A stretch of 64,000 nucleotides of DNA from Verrucomicrobiota bacterium (GTDB taxonomy: Bacteria > Verrucomicrobiota > Verrucomicrobiia > Chthoniobacterales > SZAS-18), in the NCBI GenBank assembly GCA_025353105.1, contig JANXRG010000112.1, positions 1 to 64,000 on the forward strand. Reading direction: 5' to 3'. A program made the position numbers and the translations under genes. Positions 45,525 to 53,007 of the stretch are shown one piece after another. The first letter of the stretch is position 1. Each line of letters opens with the position of its first letter. The notes beneath the pieces were generated by a model. The model saw only the letters and a list, made by a program, of their open reading frames with translations. It was not told the origin of the DNA and made no database searches.

Positions 45525-45614
45525 ATCTGGGCATGCTCTGGCTTACGCTCTCTTCCTACCGAATGCTTTTCGAAAGAACGGTCCAGCGGGCAACGAGATT
45601 CGATCCGGGATGAA

Positions 45615-47762
45615 ATGCGCCGAAGAATTTTAAGAAGCTCCATCCCCGTTTGGGAAGGCCATCCTTACCCGCTCGGCGCGACCATCGCGCGGGATGGCGT
45701 TAACTTCGCCCTGTTTTCCGAGCACGCAACGAAGGTCGAACTGTGCCTATTTGCGGAGCCGGACGGCGCGGAGTTAGTTCGAATCCCATTGCGCGAACGC
45801 ACCGATGAGGTCTGGCACGCGTACCTCCCGGGCATCAAACCAGGTCAACTCTATGGCTACCGGGTTCACGGCCCGTACAAGCCACAGAAGGGCCACCGCT
45901 TCAATCCCCACAAACTCCTGCTGGACCCGTATGCGCGCGCCATCACGGGCGGAATCAAACAGGGCTCGGAATTGCTTGGATACGAACTTGGCCAGGAACA
46001 CGGAGACCCCGTCCGGGACAAAAGGGACAGCGCCCACCTCATGCCGAAATGCTTGGTGGTGGACAGTCGCTTTGACTGGTCTGACGACGAACGTCCCGAC
46101 CGTCCGCTCGCGGAGTCGATTATTTATGAGACCCACGTGAAGGGTTTCACCAAATTGTGGGAAGCCATCCCCGAGCACTTGCGCGGCACCTACGCCGGCA
46201 TCGGCAGCGAAGGGTCCATCGCCTATTTCAAAAAACTCGGGGTGACGGCCATCGAGCTGCTACCCGTACACCAATTTGTCGATGACGGTTTTCTCGTCAG
46301 CAAGGGACTCGCCAACTACTGGGGCTACAGCAGCATTGGTTTCTTTGCGCCGGAGAGCCGATTTTCGTCCAGTGGGGTCCGCGGCGAACAGGTGAAGGAA
46401 TTTAAACAGATGGTGAAAAGCCTGCACGCAGCCAGCCTCGAGGTCATTTTGGATGTCGTTTACAATCACACGGCCGAAGGCAATGGCTTCGGGCCGACAT
46501 TTTCATTCAAGGGGATCGACAACGCGAACTACTACCGGCTCGTGCCGGACGACCGCCGTCATTACATGGACTACACGGGCACGGGTAACACGCTCAATGT
46601 CGTGCATCCGCGGTCCCTGCAGTTGATCATGGACAGTCTGCGCTACTGGGTGACCGAAATGCATGTGGATGGCTTTCGCTTCGATCTGGCCGCAGCGCTG
46701 GCGCGCGAACTGCACGAAGTAAGCCGGCTTGCCGCCTTTTTTGATATCATTCATCAGGATCCAATCTTGTCGCAGGTTAAGCTTATCGCGGAACCCTGGG
46801 ATGTGGGTGAAGGCGGCTATCACGTCGGGAATTTTCCGGTACTTTGGTCCGAATGGAACGGCAAGTACCGTGACTGCGTACGAAGCTATTGGAAGGGCGA
46901 CGATTCACAAATCGGCGAGTTGGCGTACCGGTTAAGCGGCAGCTCCGATCTTTACGAGTCCGGCGGGAAACGGCCACACGCGAGCATCAACTTCATCGTA
47001 GCCCACGATGGCTTCACCTTGCACGACTTGGTTACCTACAACGACAAGCACAACGAGGCGAACGGTGAGGACAATAAGGACGGCGACAATAACAATCACT
47101 CCTGGAACCACGGCGTCGAAGGTGAGACGGAAGACGAAGGCATCAACGCTTTTCGCCGGCGGCAAAAACGCAACTTGCTCGCGACGCTTTTCCTTTCTCA
47201 GGGCGTACCGATGCTCTGCGCCGGAGACGAATATGGCCGAACTCAATTCGGCAACAACAACGCCTACTGCCAGGACAATCCCATTTCCTGGCTCGGTTGG
47301 CAGCGTACGGCCGCGCAGGAACAGCAATGTGAATTCGTCAGCCGCCTCGCACATTTCCGCGGCGAACATCCGGTCTTCCGTCGCCCGAAATTTTTTCAGG
47401 GCCGGAAGATTCGCGGGCAGGACATCAAGGACATCATGTGGTTCAATCCCGGCGGAATGGAAATGAACGACGACGAGTGGGGAACCCACTTTGTGAAGGC
47501 ACTCGGCCTCCAGCTTAGCGGCGATACCATTGACGTACGGAATTTTCAGGGTGAACCGATCAAGGACGACACTTTTCTCCTGTTGTTCAACGCGAGCCCG
47601 GATGCCGTGACCTTCAAGTTGCCCGGCCAGGAGGGGCAGAAGTGGGAGACGATCATCAATACGCGCGACGAGGCGGGATTCGTGCAGCCCGGCACCGTCG
47701 TGCCCGCCGGGGAGGCGATGGAACTGGTTGACCGATCCTTCGCCCTCCTCTGCCGACGCTAG
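45615..47762 (+). CDS. glgX: glycogen debranching enzyme GlgX
   Basis: This GH13/CBM48 isoamylase-type enzyme hydrolyses alpha-1,6 branches in glycogen limit dextrins. It is 715 residues from the ATG at 45615. It has the E-set domain (GHPYPLGATIARDGVNFALF), YETHVKGFTKL, VILDVVYNHTAEGNGFGPTF, the nucleophile in HVDGFRFDLAAALARE, the acid in KLIAEPWDVGEGGYHVGNF, and FIVAHDGFTLHDLVTYNDKH. It supplies linear maltodextrin, the substrate of TreY encoded 10 kb away. Confidence 0.95.
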   Translation: MRRRILRSSIPVWEGHPYPLGATIARDGVNFALFSEHATKVELCLFAEPDGAELVRIPLRERTDEVWHAYLPGIKPGQLYGYRVHGPYKPQKGHRFNPHKLLLDPYARAITGGIKQGSELLGYELGQEHGDPVRDKRDSAHLMPKCLVVDSRFDWSDDERPDRPLAESIIYETHVKGFTKLWEAIPEHLRGTYAGIGSEGSIAYFKKLGVTAIELLPVHQFVDDGFLVSKGLANYWGYSSIGFFAPESRFSSSGVRGEQVKEFKQMVKSLHAASLEVILDVVYNHTAEGNGFGPTFSFKGIDNANYYRLVPDDRRHYMDYTGTGNTLNVVHPRSLQLIMDSLRYWVTEMHVDGFRFDLAAALARELHEVSRLAAFFDIIHQDPILSQVKLIAEPWDVGEGGYHVGNFPVLWSEWNGKYRDCVRSYWKGDDSQIGELAYRLSGSSDLYESGGKRPHASINFIVAHDGFTLHDLVTYNDKHNEANGEDNKDGDNNNHSWNHGVEGETEDEGINAFRRRQKRNLLATLFLSQGVPMLCAGDEYGRTQFGNNNAYCQDNPISWLGWQRTAAQEQQCEFVSRLAHFRGEHPVFRRPKFFQGRKIRGQDIKDIMWFNPGGMEMNDDEWGTHFVKALGLQLSGDTIDVRNFQGEPIKDDTFLLLFNASPDAVTFKLPGQEGQKWETIINTRDEAGFVQPGTVVPAGEAMELVDRSFALLCRR

Positions 47763-48461
47763 CGGCGTGATCGTGTACACCCATCCACGCCATCCACCGG
47801 GCAGTGGGCGACATTACTTCGGTTCCGTCATGATGGTCGTGCCCGTCGAAGACTCGGCGACCGCCGGCCGCGGCATGGGAATGTTTGAGTTCCGTTGAGC
47901 CGGGCATTACGTCGTCCTTCAACTTGGGGTGCCCGTTCTGCAGGCCGGGAAAACGAATCACGAGATTCTTACGACCGGCCCACCCTCCAAAATGATTGCC
48001 GCCAAGGCAGTTCTGCCCCCAACGCCCCGCCCCGAATGCCAAAAGACCAACGTCGAACCCACCTTTTATAAAACCATTGGAATTTGTGGACTTGCGTCGA
48101 AGCCTTTCGCAAATTGAGGTGGAATTGGGCAGCGCCGAGCGCGTCGATTGAGCCAGATGAACCGGCGGTCGGGCTCGATCGTGGACGATCAGCGGCGAGA
48201 CGGGAAAAAGTGTCCGAGCGTCCCCGACCTCCGGTGCGAAAAGCGTCGCAGTCTCATGCGATTGCGAACCGCGAATGAAGCGGTGCGCGAGGCTGAGGAA
48301 GAGTCACAAGGCCGGCTTTTTGGAACCCCTCCCAAAATCGTTTCATCCGGAAACAATTTACGCATCGCTCCAACTCTCGCGGAGGGCTTTCCGTTTGATG
48401 ACGACCAGGCTCGGGCCGCGATAATTCTTTACAGCTCCACTGCCTTGGGCACGCTCGCGGC
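47763..48461. other. 699-base region with no supported gene
   Basis: Frames here are short or compositionally odd: the minus frame 47656-48042 runs into glgX, and the plus frame 48148-48474 overlaps the next gene out of frame. Around 48061 an AT-rich CCTTTTATAAAACCATTGGA may be a promoter. The rest shows no family similarity. Confidence 0.35.
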
Positions 48462-48758
48462 GTGGATGGAGTAAACGATCCCGAAATATTTTGGTTGCCT
48501 TATGGGGAGGATGACTCCGGGCAGGCCTCGCCAATCCGGGTGTGGAAAACCATTAGGATGATGGCCGTCGGCGAGGCCTACCGCGTGCGGACGTCCCCCG
48601 GAATGTTTACGCAAAGCGTTAGCCAGCCCCGGACCACCCGAATCCCCGCCGAACGACTCAAGAACGACTTGCGACAATGGGGGACTTTTGAGTTGACCGT
48701 TGTCCAGGCCCGAGCGGACGGGGGCGATCCGGCGCATGTCATGCGCCGGATTGCTTAG
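48462..48758 (+). CDS. hypothetical protein, paralogue of the protein at 31050
   Basis: This is a 98-residue protein from GTG 48462 (MDGVNDPEIFWLPYGEDDSG). It shares the core GEDxSGQxSPIRVWKTIR and VGEAYRV, and the ending VMRRIA, with the gene at 31050, 17 kb away. The N-terminus could extend further upstream. No known domain is evident; the conserved Trp-Lys-Thr-Ile-Arg core may be a small beta-rich domain. Confidence 0.6.
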   Translation: MDGVNDPEIFWLPYGEDDSGQASPIRVWKTIRMMAVGEAYRVRTSPGMFTQSVSQPRTTRIPAERLKNDLRQWGTFELTVVQARADGGDPAHVMRRIA

Positions 48759-48936
48759 CCGGGTCCCAAGGCTTGCCCGGGAGCCAGACGCGAAGGGCGG
48801 TCCACTAGTTGAGTCTCTGGACAGTCGTTGTTAGGAACATGATTACCTCCCTCCGGCTGGCGCAGGCGTCCGATTCTTACATCCGCTGGTTCATGAAACC
48901 CGAACCACATGGAGTCGAATCCCTCCTTTCCACGGC

Positions 48937-49347
48937 ATGCCTGAGCTCCCTGAACTGCGCATTTTACTCGTCGAAGATCACGTTGAGACGTTGCAGAGCC
49001 TCTGCCTTTGGCTGGCCGCACGCGGCTACCACGTGAGGTCCTTTTGTACGATCGCAGCTGCCTGCAGGTTTGCCCGGGACAACTCCTTCGATATTCTCAT
49101 TACCGACATCGGCCTACCCGACGGCACCGGCTGGGAACTGCTTGAGAAGTTGCGTCCCCTTGGGAATTTTCGCGCCGTAGCCATCACCGGTCTGGCCGGT
49201 GCTCGCGAGCACGAGCTTTCGAGGATTGCCGGCTTTTCCCGTCTCATGGAGAAGCCGTTTGACCCCGCAATCCTCCATGCTTTCCTACGCGCTATTGAAG
49301 TGGAACGTCGCGAATCCGCGATGCCCTCCCGCCGCGCGGCAAACTAA
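48937..49347 (+). CDS. single-domain response regulator
   Basis: This is an orphan receiver of 136 residues. The acidic pair is in RILLVEDHVETLQSL, the acceptor Asp in ILITDIGLPDGTGWELL, the Thr in VAITGLAG, and Lys in RLMEKPFDP. There is no output domain. It is similar in style to the receivers at 29630 and in the kinase at 53007, which suggests a phosphorelay among the island's hybrid kinases. Confidence 0.88.
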   Translation: MPELPELRILLVEDHVETLQSLCLWLAARGYHVRSFCTIAAACRFARDNSFDILITDIGLPDGTGWELLEKLRPLGNFRAVAITGLAGAREHELSRIAGFSRLMEKPFDPAILHAFLRAIEVERRESAMPSRRAAN

Positions 49348-49384
49348 GGCTTCAAGCGTCGGGGACTCTTGTCGCTAGACTCGA

Positions 49385-49708
49385 CTATTGCGTCCCGATA
49401 TTCGTCTCCTTGCTGTCTAGTTCATCGTTTTTGAATGCGAGATTCACGTACAACTTGCCCTCAACGTAAAGATACTTTGTCCGTTTGTAGACAACGAAGT
49501 CCTTCGTTTCTGAATTGGTGGGTGAGCCGAGAATGGCCTGCACTTGGTTCTTGGTCATCCCCTGGTGAATCTGGTCGACGTTTACCTTATTCAACCTGCT
49601 CACGAACGGAGCGGCGGCGCGATCACAACCTGGGACGGTGATCGCGCAGGCGACACCGATCCACAGGCCGAAGCCGAGACGCAAGACCTGCCGAGAAAAG
49701 CAATGCAT
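49385..49708 (-). CDS. SmpA/BamE-like lipoprotein
   Basis: From the ATG at 49708 (MHCFSRQVLRLGFG) the protein is 107 residues. It has a signal sequence ending in a lipobox-like TVPGC. The BamE/OmlA-like domain has VNVDQIHQGMTKNQVQAILG, SPTNSETKDFVVYKRTKYLY and a final beta strand. True BamE is in the outer-membrane assembly complex; small island copies may act elsewhere. The track start at 49744 adds 12 residues before the signal. Confidence 0.7.
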   Translation of the reverse strand: MHCFSRQVLRLGFGLWIGVACAITVPGCDRAAAPFVSRLNKVNVDQIHQGMTKNQVQAILGSPTNSETKDFVVYKRTKYLYVEGKLYVNLAFKNDELDSKETNIGTQ

Positions 49709-50017
49709 GCTGATGAATCGGCTGTCACGACCGACGGGATGCATTGAATCTGTCCGGGCATCCCTCCCGGACGCTGACGTCGGCCACGGATTCGAGTTGG
49801 ACCCGCGCCTCCGCTAAATGCACCCTGCGAGCCCGTCGGCGACCGTCGATCCGGCGAACGAGAAATATTCGCAATCGTCTGCGATGTCCGACTTCGTTTG
49901 GAAATGTCTCGCGTCCTTTGACTACGTGTTCGGACGCGAAGTCAGCACGTTGCCATTCGCTGCCGTCGCCGAGAAATTCTTAGACCGTGCCGCCATGCCC
50001 ACACGAATTCACGGTGC

Positions 50018-50467
50018 ATGAAGACGCTTTGTTTCTCCCTTCTATCATCCGCGATTGTCGCGTTCGGCGCGCCAGCACAAACCCCGACGCCTACGCAGAC
50101 GCCCACACCTGCACCGACGCCGCCCTCTCGGACCACCGCGTCTCCTAACGTTCAACCGACCGCCGATGCTGATAACACCGCCCGGAACGCCAATCCGCCG
50201 CGGGGTGACAGCACGGTCGCCGACCAGCAACCCAATAACGAAAGCGATCTAAAGTTGCTGCAGGCGATTCGCAAGGCAATCATCGATGAGAAGTCGCTCT
50301 CCATGGACGCCAAGAACTGCAAGGTTGTCGTCAGCGGCGGAATGGTCACTTTGCGCGGTCCGGTGGATTCATCGCAGGAGATGCAAACCGTGGCGGATAT
50401 CGCCATGCGTCTCGCGGGGAACAATCGGGTGACCAACAACTTGGAAGTGAAGGCCCCGCGGAACTAG
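50018..50467 (+). CDS. periplasmic BON-domain protein
   Basis: The 149-residue protein has a signal peptide (LCFSLLSSAIVAFGAPAQ), a Thr/Pro tandem linker (TPTPTQTPTPAPTPP), and a C-terminal BON domain with LLQAIRKAIIDEKSLSMDAK, CKVVVSGGMVTLRGPVDSSQ and ADIAMRLAGNNRVTNNLEV. BON domains (OsmY-type) bind membranes and are typical of osmotic-stress proteins. Confidence 0.9.
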   Translation: MKTLCFSLLSSAIVAFGAPAQTPTPTQTPTPAPTPPSRTTASPNVQPTADADNTARNANPPRGDSTVADQQPNNESDLKLLQAIRKAIIDEKSLSMDAKNCKVVVSGGMVTLRGPVDSSQEMQTVADIAMRLAGNNRVTNNLEVKAPRN

Positions 50468-50528
50468 TTCGCCCATCCACGATCGACCCAATTTGTCCCA
50501 GCAAGAAAACCCAAAAACAACATCAATC

Positions 50529-51065
50529 ATGAGCAACACTTCAGCATTTTGCATTGCTTCCACGGAAGCGCAGGCCGGAACCATTGTGGACCGCCTTCAT
50601 AGCGTTGGATTCTCCAACGACGACATCTCCGTTCTTTTTCCGGACAAGGGGAGCTCTCGTGAATTCGCCCATCAGAAGGAAACCAAACTGCCAGAAGGGG
50701 CAACCATCGGCGCGGGTTCCGGAGGCGTCGTGGGCGCAGGAATCGGCCTCCTCGCTGGCATCGGGTCGCTGGCAATCCCGGGTCTCGGACCATTCATCGC
50801 AGCGGGTCCAATCATGGCCGCCCTGAGCGGCGGCGCGATCGGGGCCGGCGTCGGCGGCATCGCCGGAGCGCTGATTGGCTTGGGGATCCCGGAATATGAA
50901 GCCAAGCGCTACGAAGGCAGGGTTCGGGAGGGTGGTATCCTCGTTTCTGCGCATTGCGCGAATTCCGACGAGGTAAAAGCGGCGAAAGATATCTTTGAGG
51001 CTTGCGGAGCCCACGACATCTCCTCCGCGAGTGAAGCGGCGGCCGACCTCCATAAGGCGTCGTAA
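50529..51065 (+). CDS. YflT-like general stress protein with glycine-zipper core
   Basis: From the ATG at 50529 the protein has 178 residues. The N-terminal alpha/beta domain (AFCIASTEAQAGTIVDRLHS, VGFSNDDISVLFPDKG) resembles the general-stress 17M/YflT domain. A long Gly/Ala-rich hydrophobic stretch follows (GAGSGGVVGAGIGLLAGIGS and AGVGGIAGALIGLGIPEYEA). The C-terminus repeats the fold (GGILVSAHCANSDEVKAAKD). A strong terminator follows. Confidence 0.8.
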   Translation: MSNTSAFCIASTEAQAGTIVDRLHSVGFSNDDISVLFPDKGSSREFAHQKETKLPEGATIGAGSGGVVGAGIGLLAGIGSLAIPGLGPFIAAGPIMAALSGGAIGAGVGGIAGALIGLGIPEYEAKRYEGRVREGGILVSAHCANSDEVKAAKDIFEACGAHDISSASEAAADLHKAS

Positions 51066-51082
51066 ATCTCTCTCGCCATCAG

Positions 51083-51114
51083 GCGGCGCTCCATTTCGGG
51101 GCGCCGTTTTTTTT
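51083..51114 (+). terminator. rho-independent terminator
   Basis: GGCGCTCC pairs with GGGGCGCC (one G-T pair) around ATTTC, followed by an eight-T run, 18 bases after the stress-protein stop. From 51115 to 51338 I see no gene. Confidence 0.88.
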
Positions 51115-51338
51115 CCCCGCGAGCAAGCCATTGTTACTGGTGCTCCTGCGATCGCGGGATCGCTCCGCTGTACCAGTTTGGATGGCCGCCCCGGCGGAGA
51201 AGAGCCACCGTTCGACCGCGGTTTGACCGCGCGGCCTGGAGGCCATGAATCTTCTCGCCCAACGGATTATGTTGCGACCGGGGGGTCATCGCGAAACGAA
51301 TCCTTGTCACAAACAATATCAACTCAACCCTCTCAATC

Positions 51339-51467
51339 ATGACTCCATTAATCCTTGCCACTCCAATGCTCGCCGCGGCTGGTTGGGCCTTCCTGGTCTA
51401 CATCCTTGGCGGCGGCGGCGGTCTCGCGCTCGCCGTGTTCATCATCCTGAAGCTGATGGGAAAATAA
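51339..51467 (+). CDS. 42-residue hydrophobic peptide, copy 1
   Basis: The product MTPLILATPMLAAAGWAFLV continues YILGGGGGLALAVFIILKLM and ends GK. It is one or two membrane helices with a glycine hinge. A near-identical peptide is encoded on the opposite strand at 56285 (MAPLILATPMLAAAGWAFLV...). DNA similarity is also high, but synonymous and conservative changes dominate, which implies selection on the protein. No family is recognised. Confidence 0.75.
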   Translation: MTPLILATPMLAAAGWAFLVYILGGGGGLALAVFIILKLMGK

Positions 51468-51514
51468 TCGGACATCCCGTCGGTCCAGGACAGGCACTCA
51501 CCCGGTCCCTTGAA

Positions 51515-51772
51515 ATGCAAACCTTTGAAAACATCGAGATCGTAGTCTGCTTACGGGACGAGAAATACGAGCGTCCGCTGCGAGTCCGATTTTCGAAGGC
51601 GATGCCCGACGCTCACATTCAAGTCGCCTCCGGCGAGCCTTGCGCTTACGCGGACCTCATTTCTGTGTCGGGCGAAATGGAGGGGACAGAGAAACCCTTG
51701 GTCAAGGCGCAGGAAGTAGTCGGCGAATTCAACGCGGATGTTCGTCGTCGAAGCGAATCGGGGAAAAGTTGA
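51515..51772 (+). CDS. hypothetical 85-residue protein
   Basis: From the ATG at 51515: MQTFENIEIVVCLRDEKYER, then PLRVRFSKAMPDAHIQVASG and a helical C-terminus (VKAQEVVGEFNADVRRR). The strand-helix pattern faintly resembles ribosome hibernation/sigma-54 modulation proteins, but no motif proves it. It lies 47 bases after the small hydrophobic peptide. Confidence 0.5.
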   Translation: MQTFENIEIVVCLRDEKYERPLRVRFSKAMPDAHIQVASGEPCAYADLISVSGEMEGTEKPLVKAQEVVGEFNADVRRRSESGKS

Positions 51773-51956
51773 GATTGGGCCGACTGACTCTCGGGCTCGG
51801 CCAGAAGCAGGTCTTCATGGCCCAACGAATTGTTGTCGCAACTTGCGGCCCGGGCGGATAGGCTCGCAAGATTGAATCTCGGCCGCGGCGATCCTGGGTT
51901 CTGCAAATCTGGCTGCGTTGTCCCGCGCTGTTTCCATCGACGCTCACCGCGCTGCC

Positions 51957-53007
51957 ATGACGATTCCAACGGAGCCCATCGGCAGCATTCCGCGACCCTT
52001 GGGCCTGCTCAATGCAATCGAGGACCTGGGGGACTGTGACCATCCTGACCTGCTGCCGCTCTATGAAGAAGCCACGCGGGACACAATCGCGCGTTTCGAA
52101 GCAACCGGCTCACCCGTGGTCACCGACGGGGAGCAACGGAAGTATCACAATTTCTGGACATATTGTGTGCACGGGATGCCGAACATTCAAGATACCCTTC
52201 GCCGCGGGCCACGTTCGCCGGATGCCGAGGCTGACGGCGGGTCCGTTTCGCTATCGGACGCGGGCTGATCAATACCTTGAATTCGCGATGCGCTATGCGC
52301 ACGTCCCGGTTAAGCAGGCCGTCATTTCCCCGTCTGCGCTTAGCCTGATGTACCCGGAGGAAGGCATCCCCGATTACCCGCGGGAACAATTCATCGACGA
52401 TCTCTTGCATGAACACGAAACGGAAGTTCGGCGGTGTCTGCAAAGAGGTGCGCACAAGGTGCAGATCGATTTTACTGAAGCGCGCCTCGCGATTAAGATC
52501 GATCCGACCGGCAGTCTGCTTAACAGCTTCATCGACCTCAACAATCTCGCCCTGTCCCGGTTCTCGCCCGAAGAACGCCAGCGGATCGGGGTGCACACGT
52601 GCCCCGGGGGCGATCGTGACTCGACGCACAGTGCGGACATTGATTATTCCGAGCTGCTGCCGTCCCTCTTCGAGTTAAAGGCGGGCAACTTTTACATTGC
52701 GCTCGCCGGCGAACGGGATCCGGCACACGTCCTGGGCATCATTCGGAAACACATGAAGCCGGCTCAGCGGATTTTTTTGGGCGTGGTCTCGCCCATCGAC
52801 CCGCGCATTGAGACCCCGGAAGAGATCCGCGACCGGGTTCTCGAAGCGGCCGCGTACATTCCGTTGGAACGACTCGGGACCACGGACGACTGCGGGTTTT
52901 CACCTTTCAGCGATGATACGTCGACAACACGCGACCAGGCTTTCGAGAAGATTCGGTCGCGCGTCCTGGGCACGGCGCTCGCGGCAAAACAAATCGGGGG
53001 TGGTTAA
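51957..53007 (+). pseudogene. cobalamin-independent methionine synthase-like gene with a frameshift
   Basis: The N-terminal part (TEPIGSIPRPLGLLNAIEDL, FEATGSPVVTDGEQRKYHNF, WTYCVHGMPN) is in one frame. The rest (IPFAAGHVRRMPRLTAGPFR, LEFAMRYAHVPVKQAVISPS, HKVQIDFTEARLAIKIDPTG, IGVHTCPGGDRDSTHS) is in the next. The switch falls near 52185-52200. Joined, they form a MetE C-terminal-type barrel of about 350 residues; the HTCPGG cysteine region is present. It could be a sequencing error, programmed shift or real loss. The stop overlaps the following kinase ATG by one base. Confidence 0.75.

Noticed and set aside
47656-48042. Minus ORF of 128 codons after glgX
   Set aside because: Runs into glgX coding sequence in antisense, His/Arg-rich, no start context; not convincing.
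48148-48474. Plus ORF of 108 codons before the 48462 gene
   Set aside because: Overlaps the better-supported paralogue out of frame; composition is unlike neighbouring genes.
49818-50021. Plus ORF of 67 codons whose stop overlaps the BON-domain start
   Set aside because: The overlap (GCATGA) looks like coupling, but there is no ribosome site or family and the sequence is not obviously protein-like; it could be real but is not supported.
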